Assembly (NCBI GenBank): GCA_965205785.1 | Contig: OZ242188.1 | Coordinates: 1,984,001-2,048,000 of the forward strand | Direction: 5' to 3' | Origin: BJGV01 sp965205785 | Lineage (GTDB): Bacteria; Pseudomonadota; Gammaproteobacteria; Burkholderiales; Nitrosomonadaceae | DNA length: 64,000 nucleotides | In this document: in pieces, positions 44,586-53,595 of the stretch | How the letters are laid out: the number at the start of each line of letters is the position of its first letter | Position numbering within the stretch: position 1 is the stretch's first letter | Program-made: the position numbers and the translations under genes | The notes under the pieces: generated by a model | What the model was told of the DNA's origin: nothing | Database searches by the model: none | The model's input: only the letters and a program-made list of their open reading frames with translations

Positions 44586-44969
44586 ATGGAAATAACATTA
44601 AACCATACAATCATACCTTGTGATGACAAAGTAAAATCCGCCGAATTTTATACTAAAATATTTGGATTTAAGTATATTGGAAAATTTGCTCGTTTTATTG
44701 TAGTAAGAGCAAATAAAACACTTTGCTTAGATTTTGCCAATAGTGAAAAATTCGAGTCTCATCATTATGCATTTAAAGTATCTGAACAAGACTTTGATGC
44801 TATATTTGAGCGACTAAAAATGGAAAATATCAAGTATGGCAGCGGACCATACAACTCAAAGGATATGAAAATAAATCATGATAATGACGGACGAGGCGTG
44901 TACTTTCATGATGCAAATGAGCATCTTTTAGAAATATTAACAACAGATTATAAAATTGAAGAATCATAG
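44586..44969 (+). CDS. VOC-family glyoxalase-fold protein
   Basis: A 127-residue protein with the vicinal-oxygen-chelate fold. Metal ligands are suggested by His7 (LNHTIIPC), His57 region (SHHYAFKV) and the C-terminal Glu in NEHLLEILT. The arsenic-demethylating ArsI lyase would need a vicinal cysteine pair, which is absent (only Cys12 and one more cysteine). So it is not ArsI although it stands after the arsenic operon. The substrate is unknown. Confidence 0.75.
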   Translation: MEITLNHTIIPCDDKVKSAEFYTKIFGFKYIGKFARFIVVRANKTLCLDFANSEKFESHHYAFKVSEQDFDAIFERLKMENIKYGSGPYNSKDMKINHDNDGRGVYFHDANEHLLEILTTDYKIEES

Positions 44970-45017
44970 ATAAACGAACTGACTCTTATATTTTATGAAA
45001 ACCCCTATCTTGATCTG

Positions 45018-45263
45018 TTACATCATTATTCTTAATGCGATATACGGCACAAGATTAAAAACATAGATAGCCAACTTATATTGACCTAAGAACTGAAAAT
45101 AAGCATGTGATAAATCTGCATCGCTTAATTTAAATAACCTAGAATGTATAGTTGAAATAGTGACACGAGCAAAAGCTATAAAAATAGTCGCAATTAGTAG
45201 TATGCCTATATTGATAACAGTACACCATCCAAAGAACTCTCTTACAGTATCAATTGAAATCAT
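45018..45263 (-). CDS. DUF6868-like small membrane protein
   Basis: An 81-residue protein with two membrane helices (about 10-32 and 62-80). It begins MISIDTVREFFGWCTVINIG, a start I associate with DUF6868 proteins. A short polar loop FKLSDADLSHAYFQFLGQYK lies between the helices. It has no known function. The opposite-strand location next to a VOC gene gives no hint. Confidence 0.5.
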   Translation of the reverse strand: MISIDTVREFFGWCTVINIGILLIATIFIAFARVTISTIHSRLFKLSDADLSHAYFQFLGQYKLAIYVFNLVPYIALRIMM

Positions 45264-45330
45264 TTGATCACCTCTCTATTTGGTGAAATAATTCATTTTC
45301 AGCGTAATACCTGGTGCGCTTATATACAAT

Positions 45331-45654
45331 ATGAAAAAACAATCACAACTTTTCTTAGAAAGATTTCTAAATCGTAGCCTGAGAATTGCAGTAGGTATAG
45401 CTATTCTAATACTGGTTTTCTACCTGGCCACGAGTGCCCGAGAAATAGCTACATCCACTATATCCTTTGACACCTTATCTACTATAGAGTTTCTTACTTT
45501 TGTATTCTTTACTGTTCTAGCTTATTTGCTTTTTATGTTGATATGGCCGATTTCTTTTGGCAAAGAACCAATTAATTTAACAAAAGCACAATCAAAGGGA
45601 AAAGAGATAAAAAAGAGGGTTCTTAATTTTATGAGGATGTGGATACGAGGATGA
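45331..45654 (+). CDS. Two-helix membrane protein, uncharacterised
   Basis: A 107-residue protein with two hydrophobic helices (about 17-36 and 51-72), a basic N-terminus and a basic C-terminus (QSKGKEIKKRVLNFMRMWIRG). No family recognised. It is divergent from the DUF6868-like gene across a 67-bp gap. A 9-bp hairpin follows at 45709. Confidence 0.5.
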   Translation: MKKQSQLFLERFLNRSLRIAVGIAILILVFYLATSAREIATSTISFDTLSTIEFLTFVFFTVLAYLLFMLIWPISFGKEPINLTKAQSKGKEIKKRVLNFMRMWIRG

Positions 45655-45708
45655 TCACAACTAATTATCTGAAAGTGCTTAGGAAGAACACTGTTACGAC
45701 AACATAAT

Positions 45709-45740
45709 ACTACCAAGACCTCTTACGAAGACTTGGTAGT
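45709..45740. terminator. Bidirectional hairpin between convergent genes
   Basis: ACTACCAAG (45709-45717) pairs with CTTGGTAGT (45732-45740). The loop contains a small inner TCTT-ACG-AAGA hairpin. No T-run on either side, so termination is suggested only by location between convergent genes. Confidence 0.5.
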
Positions 45741-45789
45741 CAATACAAATCCTATTTGTTTCTAACTTATTACAGGTGATAGTGCACAA

Positions 45790-46926
45790 TTATTGCAGAA
45801 AGGTATTGGCGTACTGCCAGCCAGCAACAACTCTCCAATCCGTTTCTAGCTGTGGCCCATGTAATCTTCTGTAAACTGGGACAATCGCTTCAGCTGCTAT
45901 CCGGTGTCCCTTTAAAATTCCTTTTTGGCCTTCTAGATTAACACCTATGGCAAGTGATAATTGACGCCCTCCGTGATTATTTGGATCAGCTGTTTGTACA
46001 GGAGCAACAACTCTTGGGTCCATACCTCTAATAGATTCTTGCGTATCATAGATTATCCGTGCGGAAGTACTGATCCATCGTGCCCATTCATAGCTGCTCC
46101 ATGCTGTAAGCGTATGCTTATCACCGTGTGCATAGCCAGCTTGATTTCTTTCCATACGAACTACAGCCATATACTGGCCACCCCAACCAACTTTTCTATA
46201 GTTACCGGTATAGGTTATTCCGGGTAACGCATCAAAGCTACCGGATCCAAGTTGCATCGGATATGGTGCTCTCAAATGTGGTTGTAAACCATTTGGAGCT
46301 ATCACATTATCTCTTTTACCGATTGATCCAGTCGGAATACTGATCATAAAATTGATATGTGCATGATGATTGACATTCATGAAATTCGTTTCAAAAAGTT
46401 TGAACAGGCCACCTACTTTAGTATCGCCAAATCCAGAAGTTCTAGTTGTAAATTTAGCTGTGGGACCTACTCCAGCTCCACCAAAAAATGTCTGATGATT
46501 CATATCTTTCTCAACATAGCTAGCCATAGCCATTAAAGTAAGCCAGTCTGTCGGAGCATACATACCACCAAACATATGCATCTGCATAGTCATTTTAGTT
46601 GGAACTACCCGTGTAGTAGGTGGTTGACCTGGCCGCCCAAAAAATGGATTAGGATTGGTTGTGGCAATTTGTGCAGGACTAATTGCATTATTACCAACTC
46701 GATTTCCTTGCATATGCATATGACTGAAGCGATATGAAAACATATATTCGCCTTTTTTATGCATATGATCACCCATCACGCCTATAGGCGCATGATTGGA
46801 GGCCCCACCACCAGAATAAGCATCTGCATTACCGACACCATAGCTATGTGCATGTACTGATGAAACTGAAAATGAACAGAGAGTTCCAGCTAACAATAAC
46901 TGACTACAAAAACTTTTTTTATTCAT
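45790..46926 (-). CDS. Outer-membrane transporter-like beta-barrel (MetA-phenol family), Met/His-rich
   Basis: I start at the ATG at 46926, where a good signal peptide begins (MNKKSFCSQLLLAGTLCSFS, cut near HAHS); the upstream extension to 46995 has no features. The protein has about 378 residues and alternates strands as in beta-barrels of the phenol MetA family. The N-terminal half is rich in Met and His (GDHMHKKGEYMFSYRFSHMHM, TKMTMQMHMFGG), a composition typical of copper-contact proteins. A role in metal handling is inferred from composition only. Next to it is a GST on the same strand. Confidence 0.7.
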   Translation of the reverse strand: MNKKSFCSQLLLAGTLCSFSVSSVHAHSYGVGNADAYSGGGASNHAPIGVMGDHMHKKGEYMFSYRFSHMHMQGNRVGNNAISPAQIATTNPNPFFGRPGQPPTTRVVPTKMTMQMHMFGGMYAPTDWLTLMAMASYVEKDMNHQTFFGGAGVGPTAKFTTRTSGFGDTKVGGLFKLFETNFMNVNHHAHINFMISIPTGSIGKRDNVIAPNGLQPHLRAPYPMQLGSGSFDALPGITYTGNYRKVGWGGQYMAVVRMERNQAGYAHGDKHTLTAWSSYEWARWISTSARIIYDTQESIRGMDPRVVAPVQTADPNNHGGRQLSLAIGVNLEGQKGILKGHRIAAEAIVPVYRRLHGPQLETDWRVVAGWQYANTFLQ

Positions 46927-47074
46927 TTGAATTTCTTTGCGAATTTTGAAAGATTGAGATTCTACTATATTTGTCAGACATTTATAATGTGACAAATTGT
47001 CGCATTGTAAGGCAAGAAATGGGATTCAAGAATTCTAAGGGTAATACGTGAGGTGTCTAAAGTATGTATTAGGG

Positions 47075-47773
47075 CTAATCTATTAAATGACGATTCTCTG
47101 AACCAAATAAGAATCTCATAGATTCCCTAGTTACGGTCGGTGTAGAATTTATTTCTGTGCCTTTTTTATATGCACGGATAATAGCAGGACGAACGGCAAG
47201 CTGATCAATCCAACGTTTCAAGCTGGGGAAATTATCTATCTGTAACCCTAAAAAAGAATATTTTAGGATCCATGGATAGCATGCTATATCGGCAATGGAG
47301 TATTCTCCTGAGATATACTGAGAATTCTCAAGTTTTTTGTTAAGCACGCAAAATAATCTTTCTGTCTCTTTCTTATAGCGCTCTATCGCTGAAGGTACTC
47401 TCTTCTCAGCATATTGATGGAAGAACTGATATTGTCCTAGCATCGGTCCCAAACTACTCATTTGCCAAAACAGCCATTTCAAAACATCTGTACGTGCAGC
47501 AACCTCTAAAGGTACAAACTGAGTGGTTTTCTCTGCAAGATATAAAAGAATGGCTCCAGACTCAAAGATTTCTATTGGCTCATTGCCGCTTTTCGGATCT
47601 GAATCAATTATTGCAGGTATTTTATTGTTTGGTGATATTTGTAGAAATTCAGATCCGAACTGCTCGCCTTTACTAATATTAATAGGAATAATGCGATATG
47701 GAATTTCTAATTCTTCCAGAAACATAAGAACTTTGTAGCCATTTGGAGTTGTCCAGAAATAAAAATCAATCAT
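47075..47773 (-). CDS. Glutathione S-transferase (YfcG/YghU-like)
   Basis: A 232-residue GST with the thioredoxin-fold N-terminal domain starting MIDFYFWTTPNGYKVLMFLEE. The TPNG start with the Thr/Asn near the GSH thiol is characteristic of the Nu class (YfcG, YghU), which act as disulfide-bond reductases. Next is NNKIPAIID with the cis-Pro. The helical C-terminal domain has ADIACYPWILKY. It is not in an obvious operon. Confidence 0.88.
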   Translation of the reverse strand: MIDFYFWTTPNGYKVLMFLEELEIPYRIIPINISKGEQFGSEFLQISPNNKIPAIIDSDPKSGNEPIEIFESGAILLYLAEKTTQFVPLEVAARTDVLKWLFWQMSSLGPMLGQYQFFHQYAEKRVPSAIERYKKETERLFCVLNKKLENSQYISGEYSIADIACYPWILKYSFLGLQIDNFPSLKRWIDQLAVRPAIIRAYKKGTEINSTPTVTRESMRFLFGSENRHLID

Positions 47774-47846
47774 TTTATGAATTAATTCTAATTATTAAGT
47801 ATATTATATAACCAATTATATTTAATAGTATTAATAAGATATAAGT

Positions 47847-48620
47847 TTATTTTTTACGGCTTTTTGTTATTAGGTCATAAGCTATTTGCACTTCTTTTGC
47901 CTGCTCTGTAGCTACCGCAATCATATCTTCCGGGAGACCCTGTCCCATCAGTTTATCTGGATGATACTGACTCATTAACTTACGATATGCATGTTTAATT
48001 TCCTGATCAGTATTATCTTTATTTACTCCTAAAGCCTTATATGCATCTTCTAAAGCCGTGGCAGAGGTTGCCTGACCTCCTGCAAAATGTGATTGATTTA
48101 AAACCATATCAAGCATTTGCCTGAATGAAGCTTCATCATAGCCAAGGTGATGTGCAATACTAATTAATAAACGCTCTTCAGATGAAACTATGTTTCCATC
48201 TGATAACGCCATCACAATAAGATATACCAGTAGCATCTGCCTTAAGTGATGGGTGTGGCCACAAACGGACATAAACTCCCTTATGGGTGGTTCAATATCA
48301 TAATCCGGGTTAGAGCCTTGTTTAAACAACGTAATTGCATTTTGTCTATGCTCGGCAGACATGCCAAGCTTTTGTATGAATTGTTCTACATGCGCAATCT
48401 CTTGCTTTGAGATATGACCGTCTGCTTTAGCCAGTTTTCCTTGTAAAATAAAAACAGTCTCAAGAAAGATTTTTTGACGATTGCCACTGCTAAGAGGGTT
48501 AATACCTCCAATACCATACGCTCTGGATCGATCAATAATACTGCCTAAAAAATAACCTAATAACGCTCCGAAAAATCCAAAGAAGTAATACCCTAATAGG
48601 GCACAAACAAGCTTAAACAC
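47847..48620 (-). CDS. djlA: Co-chaperone DjlA
   Basis: A 257-residue protein: an N-terminal membrane anchor with glycine-zipper character (about 1-28, LLGYYFFGFFGALLGYFLG), a TerB-like domain (about 55-165, LAKADGHISKQEIAHVEQFI and ALSDGNIVSSEERLLISIA) and a C-terminal J domain (about 185-257). The HPD motif (QYHPDKL) activates DnaK ATPase. The architecture is the standard DjlA order. It is adjacent to an IS1595-type element. Confidence 0.92.
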   Translation of the reverse strand: MFKLVCALLGYYFFGFFGALLGYFLGSIIDRSRAYGIGGINPLSSGNRQKIFLETVFILQGKLAKADGHISKQEIAHVEQFIQKLGMSAEHRQNAITLFKQGSNPDYDIEPPIREFMSVCGHTHHLRQMLLVYLIVMALSDGNIVSSEERLLISIAHHLGYDEASFRQMLDMVLNQSHFAGGQATSATALEDAYKALGVNKDNTDQEIKHAYRKLMSQYHPDKLMGQGLPEDMIAVATEQAKEVQIAYDLITKSRKK

Positions 48621-48708
48621 GGCAGCTCCTGACTCTATATGAGAAAATTATAAATGTGTAAAACATCTGTTATGCAGCAAATTTAATTCTAAATGAACTC
48701 AAATTTAA

Positions 48709-48716
48709 TTAATTAA
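48709..48716 (+). repeat. 8-bp target-site duplication, left copy
   Basis: TTAATTAA directly abuts the left inverted repeat of the IS1595-family element. The identical sequence is at 50798-50805. 8 bp is the duplication size made by IS1595-family transposases. The site is palindromic. Confidence 0.85.
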
Positions 48717-48788
48717 GGCAACTATATAGAAGTTTACACAGAAAAGAATAAAATTAATTAAACAGAGATTCTTAATTTTTTTGTTTTT

Positions 48789-49760
48789 TTAATTTGATTT
48801 ATATTCAATTGCTTGTTTTAGTTTTTCATCAAAGGAAGTTTTCTCTTCTATTTTAGGGGGAGCAAAACTTTGTATGGCTTTACTAGCAACAACTATTTCT
48901 ATCCTTCCTTTCTTCGATTGGTTTAATAAGTAATTAGGAAATTTGTTGCTTATGTAATTTACACGCAACCACTTTCTAAATTCTCCTAAAGCAGTATCTG
49001 GATAAGCATGTGCTGGTTGTGGATTACTTTTTGACTGAGGATAATACAAAGGGTAGGAATGTTTATATTTAACTCGTTCGCCAAATTTAACAGTCAAATT
49101 ATTAGTATCCCAAAACTTGCTCCAAGCAAGACCTACTGATATATCCGGAACCACTTTGTCACTAATCATTACCCCAGCTCTGATCATTGGTACAATCATT
49201 TGAGCAATTTCTCTAAATATACTAAAGTACCCAAGAGGTACCGCATCCATTGTCATATCAATTCGATCATGAAAATGTTGCCAACTATCAAGTTTCTCGT
49301 GTTGAGGCTTGTAACCAGTTTGTTCGTAAACAAATCCTCTAAAGCCAGCCTTAGATAGAATCCTAAAACCATTTCTTGCAGTTTCAGACTTTTTCTTTGC
49401 ATCAAAGGCATAGTATTCCAATATTGCAAAACATACAGGTTCGGTATAGGCATAATTAGTTAATCCATTAACTTCAATTTGAATAAATAATTCGTCTTCT
49501 GTATATTCTGTATTTAACAACAGAGTATTTATATCAGCACCGGCACCTGATAATTTTTCTTTTGCCCAATTATTGCTCAATCTCTGAAATGTGGTTCTTG
49601 GGATACCGGCCATTTTTACCAGTCCTCTTTGGTTAAGATATGGCATGCCATTTTCAAGAACCCCCATTTCAATTCCATCAGGAGTTGTCTTTTGTACATC
49701 TGAGTGTAGTAGCGGCAAATCTAGTTGGCCCATTTTTGCCTTTATTTCATCATCTTCCAT
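48789..49760 (-). CDS. IS1595-element passenger protein, phage-like, unknown
   Basis: A 323-residue protein. The N-terminal half has YLNQRGLVKMAGIPRTTFQ, an HTH-like segment (about 42-60), then a region with ARNGFRILSKAGFRGFVYEQ and TGYKPQ. The C-terminal half contains VPDISVGLAWSKFWDTNNL, YPLYYPQSKSNPQPAHAYP and LGEFRKWLRVNYISNKFP. From memory this resembles phage-borne regulators or the BstA-type phage-defence proteins, but I cannot confirm the family. Because it lies between the inverted repeats of the element it moves with the transposase. No RNase or nuclease motif is visible. Confidence 0.6.
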   Translation of the reverse strand: MEDDEIKAKMGQLDLPLLHSDVQKTTPDGIEMGVLENGMPYLNQRGLVKMAGIPRTTFQRLSNNWAKEKLSGAGADINTLLLNTEYTEDELFIQIEVNGLTNYAYTEPVCFAILEYYAFDAKKKSETARNGFRILSKAGFRGFVYEQTGYKPQHEKLDSWQHFHDRIDMTMDAVPLGYFSIFREIAQMIVPMIRAGVMISDKVVPDISVGLAWSKFWDTNNLTVKFGERVKYKHSYPLYYPQSKSNPQPAHAYPDTALGEFRKWLRVNYISNKFPNYLLNQSKKGRIEIVVASKAIQSFAPPKIEEKTSFDEKLKQAIEYKSN

Positions 49761-49802
49761 AGTTAGTCCATTGATTTATAATAATATTACGATGGCCAAG
49801 AT

Positions 49803-50759
49803 TTATCCCTCAATTAGCTTATCATAAGTGAGTTTAAACTCTGTGTTAGCAAGTAATAGATTGAATCTATCTCTTTCATTAATATCTTTAGTGTTGTAGC
49901 GGAAAACAAATTCATCAACATACTTCTGTAAATGCTTAACAGAAGTAAAATGATATATACCTACAATTCCACGCTTTAATATACTCCAAAATCCTTCTAT
50001 AGTATTTGTGTGAATCCGACCATTAACATATTGACCTTGACCATGTTTGATAAATTTGTGGTCGTAAATTCTTTTCAGTGCGTTATAGCCTAACCACTCA
50101 TCTGAATATATTGTTGCATCATTTACATATTTCATAATTTCGAAAGTTAATGTTTTTATAGTGACATCTTCAATTTGCCTTGCATTCAATTTTCCATCAC
50201 GTTCAATCATCCCTAAAACGGGAGACTTATCTTTAGCACTTCTACCTTGTGAACCTTTTATTTTCTTTTGGTTATGCTTGTTCTTATTTTTACCGCCGAT
50301 ATAGGTTTCATCAACTTCAACTTCATTTGATAAGTCATTGTTATTATCAAAGCCAAAGCAATTACGAATACGTTGTAACATAAACCAAGCTGTCTTTTGC
50401 GTAACACCAATATCTTTGGACAATTGAATACTTGAAATTCCTTTCTTATGGGAAGTTACCAACCAAATTGCTAAGAACCATTTTTGCAATTTTACTTTTG
50501 TGTTGTCGAACAAAGTGGCTGTTTTTACATTGAAGTATTTACCAGTTTCTTTGCAACGATAACGATTATTAGCGCACTTATATACTTTCGATGCGCTATT
50601 AAATGGAGATATAACTTGTTGACTACCCCAACGTAATGATTCAAGATGGTCTATGCAGGATTGCTCGTCTGGAAACGTATTAACCAAATCGAGTATTGTG
50701 TTGAAGTTTGTATTAATGTTCATGTAGGCACTATACCACATATTAGTAGATATATACAC
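49803..50759 (-). CDS. IS1595-family transposase
   Basis: A 318-residue transposase. The N-terminal zinc ribbon has CxxCR-type YRCKETGKYFNVKTAT. The helix-turn-helix is ISSIQLSKDIGVTQKTAWFM. The DDE catalytic core of the ISXO2-like domain shows VDETYIGG (first Asp), IYSDEWLGYN (second) and HTNTIEGFWSILKRG (Asn/Glu). No frameshift or stop interrupts it, so it should be active. The start at 50759 could also be internal (MNINTN, 13 residues later). Confidence 0.9.
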   Translation of the reverse strand: MYISTNMWYSAYMNINTNFNTILDLVNTFPDEQSCIDHLESLRWGSQQVISPFNSASKVYKCANNRYRCKETGKYFNVKTATLFDNTKVKLQKWFLAIWLVTSHKKGISSIQLSKDIGVTQKTAWFMLQRIRNCFGFDNNNDLSNEVEVDETYIGGKNKNKHNQKKIKGSQGRSAKDKSPVLGMIERDGKLNARQIEDVTIKTLTFEIMKYVNDATIYSDEWLGYNALKRIYDHKFIKHGQGQYVNGRIHTNTIEGFWSILKRGIVGIYHFTSVKHLQKYVDEFVFRYNTKDINERDRFNLLLANTEFKLTYDKLIEG

Positions 50760-50797
50760 CTATTTTTTAAGTTTGTGTAAAGTTATATATAATTGCC

Positions 50798-50805
50798 TTA
50801 ATTAA
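50798..50805 (+). repeat. 8-bp target-site duplication, right copy
   Basis: TTAATTAA matches 48709-48716 in direct orientation and abuts the right inverted repeat end at 50797. Confidence 0.85.
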
Positions 50806-50979
50806 TTCATCAAAATGACATATTCTAAAAGAATATGACTAGCACCTTAAATTTACAGCCCCTCTTTACTAACTGAAGCTCACAAGTCATTATGTAGAGG
50901 TTGGCAGTCATAGTGGCTCTATTTAAGATACAAAATTTGCTTTTCCTTTATTATAATACGTACACTGAAGGAATAATCT

Positions 50980-52350
50980 GTGAAGCCATTGATGGATTTT
51001 CTTAAGAATGCCAGTATAAAAACACGGCTCTGGGTAATTATGTGTACCATGGCCTTGTTGATACTATTTGGCGGAGCTATCGGACTCAATGGCATCGCAA
51101 TGACAAACGATGCATTGGATAGAACTTATAAAGATAGTCTTAAGCCTACCAATATGATTAGTCGCATCATGCTGTTAATGGATGAAAACCGTGTCCATAT
51201 TATGCTTGGTTTACAACAAGATCCGAAAAATCACTATCCTAAGATTAAAAATAATAAAGATACTGTACACATACACACCACAGCTATAACTAATAACCGC
51301 AATGAGATTACTGCTCTCCTGGGAGAGTATAAAAAAAGGCAATTAACCAGTAAGGAGCAAGATCTTACAAATTTATATACTATTGCTCGTACACAATATG
51401 TGAATGACGGTCTAATTCCAGCTGTAAAAGCATTGCAAGAAGCTGACTTTCAAAAAACTAATGAAATTTTCCTGAATAAAATCAATCCCTATTATAAGAA
51501 TGCCAATCTTCGGGCGAATACGTTATTACAACAAATTGGGGAAACTGCAAAAAATAATTATAAAGAAGCATCGGAACGTTTTACTCTTATTCGTAATATT
51601 CTCATTTACGGCACATTACTCGGTATATTATTTGTCTCAATATCAGCAACACTACTGATTCGATCAATTGTAAGACCACTAAATAAAGCAGTCACTCACT
51701 TTAAGCATATTGCTGAAGGAAACCTAGATGAAGATATCTCCATCTCCAGCAAGGATGAAATTGGTCAAGTATTAACTGGACTTGCTGCAATGCAAGGAAA
51801 GCTGAAGATTATGATTGGGGAGCTTGATCAACTGGCAAGTACCGACAAGCTTACCGGTGCATGGAACCGAAGACGTTTTGAAGAAACCGTAGAAACCGAG
51901 ATGGATCGCCTAAGAAGATACGGGCAACGATTGAGCTTGATGATTCTTGATGTAGACCATTTTAAAAAAATAAATGATCTATATGGTCATCCGGTAGGTG
52001 ATCAGGTACTTATTGATTTATCGAATACAATTCGATCATCACTCCGCGCATCAGATTCCCTTACTCGTTGGGGAGGTGAAGAGTTTGTAATATTATGTCC
52101 AAATACAACAGCTGAGATTGTATCTAGGTTAGCAGAAAGACTTCGTAGAAAAATTGCTACAGTTGAATTTCAGGAGGTGGGAGCTATTACACTGAGTTTT
52201 GGTGTAGCTGAGTGTGGGCCAAATGAAACCTGGGAACAATGGCTTCATCGTGCCGATGAAGCACTTTATTTAGCAAAATCAGGTGGCCGAGACCAGGTTA
52301 AAACTGTCAAAAGGCCCCCTGACGTCATTGAAAAAGCGACTACGAAATAA
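50980..52350 (+). CDS. Membrane diguanylate cyclase (4HB-HAMP-GGDEF)
   Basis: A 456-residue protein. Two membrane helices (about 17-36 and 200-222) flank a periplasmic four-helix-bundle sensor of the MCP type. A HAMP domain (about 223-275, RPLNKAVTHFKHIAEGNLDE) follows. A GGDEF domain (about 290-445) has an active GGEEF signature and an intact RxxD inhibition site (RASD, five residues upstream). It therefore makes c-di-GMP under product control. It starts with GTG, preceded by AAGGA at 7 nt. It is the natural opponent of the EAL phosphodiesterase at 1.2 kb. The ligand is unknown. Confidence 0.88.
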   Translation: MKPLMDFLKNASIKTRLWVIMCTMALLILFGGAIGLNGIAMTNDALDRTYKDSLKPTNMISRIMLLMDENRVHIMLGLQQDPKNHYPKIKNNKDTVHIHTTAITNNRNEITALLGEYKKRQLTSKEQDLTNLYTIARTQYVNDGLIPAVKALQEADFQKTNEIFLNKINPYYKNANLRANTLLQQIGETAKNNYKEASERFTLIRNILIYGTLLGILFVSISATLLIRSIVRPLNKAVTHFKHIAEGNLDEDISISSKDEIGQVLTGLAAMQGKLKIMIGELDQLASTDKLTGAWNRRRFEETVETEMDRLRRYGQRLSLMILDVDHFKKINDLYGHPVGDQVLIDLSNTIRSSLRASDSLTRWGGEEFVILCPNTTAEIVSRLAERLRRKIATVEFQEVGAITLSFGVAECGPNETWEQWLHRADEALYLAKSGGRDQVKTVKRPPDVIEKATTK

Positions 52351-52360
52351 TACGGCAACG

Positions 52361-52384
52361 GCACTAATAAATTTTAATTAGTGC
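52361..52384. terminator. Hairpin between convergent genes
   Basis: GCACTAAT pairs with ATTAGTGC around an 8-nt A/T loop, overlapping the stop codon of the thioredoxin reductase gene. No T-run; weak evidence for bidirectional termination. Confidence 0.4.
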
Positions 52385-53571
52385 TGTGTCACCAGATACT
52401 CGAACGCACCTAATGCAGCATTAGCTCCTGCACCGGCAGCAATAACGATCTGCTTATCATGTATATCTGTCACGTCTCCAGCAGCAAAGACACCTGAAAT
52501 ACCAGTTTGTCCGTGAGAGCCAATTTTAATTTCACCTCGACCATTGGTGTCTAATATATCAAGAATAAAATCTGTGTTTGGAAATAATCCGATTTCAATG
52601 AAAACACCTTGGACGTTGAGGGTACGGATCTTACCTGTCTTAAGTTCCCTTACTTCAAGCCCCTCTACATTTTTCGATCCAATAATCTTAACTGGATCAT
52701 AAGAAATTAATGATTCAACTCCTTTGGCAGTACGTACTTTATCTTGTAAGATTAAATCTCCGCTCCAAGAGGTGCGGGAAATTAGAAAAACAGTCCGCGC
52801 CAATCCGTTCATTTCTATAGCCGCTTCTAGCCCTGAATTACCACCACCAATTATTGCAATGTCCATGTCTTTAAAGAGTGGGCCATCACATGTTGAGCAA
52901 TAAACCACGCCTCTTCCAGATAACTCCTTTTCACCAGGTATATTAAGTTTTCTTTTAAATGCACCAGTTGCAATAATGACTGACCGAGTAAGAATTTTCC
53001 GATTGGAGGCAGTTTCTAAAATCTTACAACGATCTTCAAAACGTAGTCCTGTTACTTTTTCTCCTACTAGCTTATCAATACTATATTTTTCCATATGCTC
53101 TTCAAACTGTTGCACCAGGTCAGGCCCTGTAATCATCTGAAAACCAGGATAATTGCTGACTTCATATGTGGTGCCCAATTGTCCGCCAATATCAGATGCT
53201 ATTATCAGCGTTGAAAGACTTTTCCGTGTTGCATAGATAGCGGCTGACATTCCTGCCGGACCTGCTCCGACAATTACCACATCGTAGACCTTTGTTGGAT
53301 CAATTGACGACTTAATATTTAGAAGTTGGTCAAGTTCACCTGTTGCGTTTAACTGTGACAAATCATCATAACCACCAATTGAATGATCATCTATAAAGAT
53401 CTGCGGGACGGTCCTGCGTTGAGAGCGGGAAATCATTTCCTGTTCTGCTTTAGCATCCGAAGTTACATTAATTTCTTCAAATTTGAGTTGCTTACTACGT
53501 AACAGTGCTTTTGCCTTAGCACAATAGGGGCACCATTCTTTAGAGTAAATTTGAATGTCCGGATTACCCAT
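52378..53571 (-). CDS. Glutaredoxin-thioredoxin reductase fusion
   Basis: A 397-residue fusion. An N-terminal glutaredoxin (about 1-85) has the dithiol site Cys14-Pro-Tyr-Cys17 and the TVPQIFID cis-Pro. A full thioredoxin-reductase module (about 95-397) has FAD-binding VVGAGPAGMSAAIYA, the redox pair Cys225-Ser-Thr-Cys228 in CSTCDGP, NADPH-binding IGGGNSGLEAA, and GVFAAGDVTD. Electrons could pass from NADPH through FAD to the attached glutaredoxin, without glutathione. The arrangement recalls AhpF, where the attached domain is NTD-thioredoxin-like. No peroxiredoxin gene is adjacent. Confidence 0.9.
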   Translation of the reverse strand: MGNPDIQIYSKEWCPYCAKAKALLRSKQLKFEEINVTSDAKAEQEMISRSQRRTVPQIFIDDHSIGGYDDLSQLNATGELDQLLNIKSSIDPTKVYDVVIVGAGPAGMSAAIYATRKSLSTLIIASDIGGQLGTTYEVSNYPGFQMITGPDLVQQFEEHMEKYSIDKLVGEKVTGLRFEDRCKILETASNRKILTRSVIIATGAFKRKLNIPGEKELSGRGVVYCSTCDGPLFKDMDIAIIGGGNSGLEAAIEMNGLARTVFLISRTSWSGDLILQDKVRTAKGVESLISYDPVKIIGSKNVEGLEVRELKTGKIRTLNVQGVFIEIGLFPNTDFILDILDTNGRGEIKIGSHGQTGISGVFAAGDVTDIHDKQIVIAAGAGANAALGAFEYLVTQH

Positions 53572-53595
53572 AAAACACCTCTATAATCATGATAA

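Larger units (their letters stand above)
48717..50797 (-). mobile_element. Complete IS1595-family insertion element with passenger gene
   Basis: A 2,081-bp element. The terminal repeats are 48717-48740 and the complement of 50797-50774, agreeing at 21 of 24 bases and starting GGCAA-T-TATATA / GGCAACTATATA. An 8-bp TTAATTAA duplication flanks it. It contains a transposase with apparently intact DDE motifs (49803-50759) and a second gene of 323 residues (48789-49760), both on the minus strand, with the transposase upstream. The element is therefore probably a young, structurally intact copy. IS1595-family elements carrying accessory genes are known. Confidence 0.85.

Noticed and set aside
44586..44969. 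ArsI C-As lyase
   Set aside because: The VOC protein lacks the vicinal cysteine pair needed for organoarsenical binding.
49253..49453. 66-residue ORF inside the IS passenger gene
   Set aside because: It is a shadow frame of the 323-residue protein and lacks a start context.
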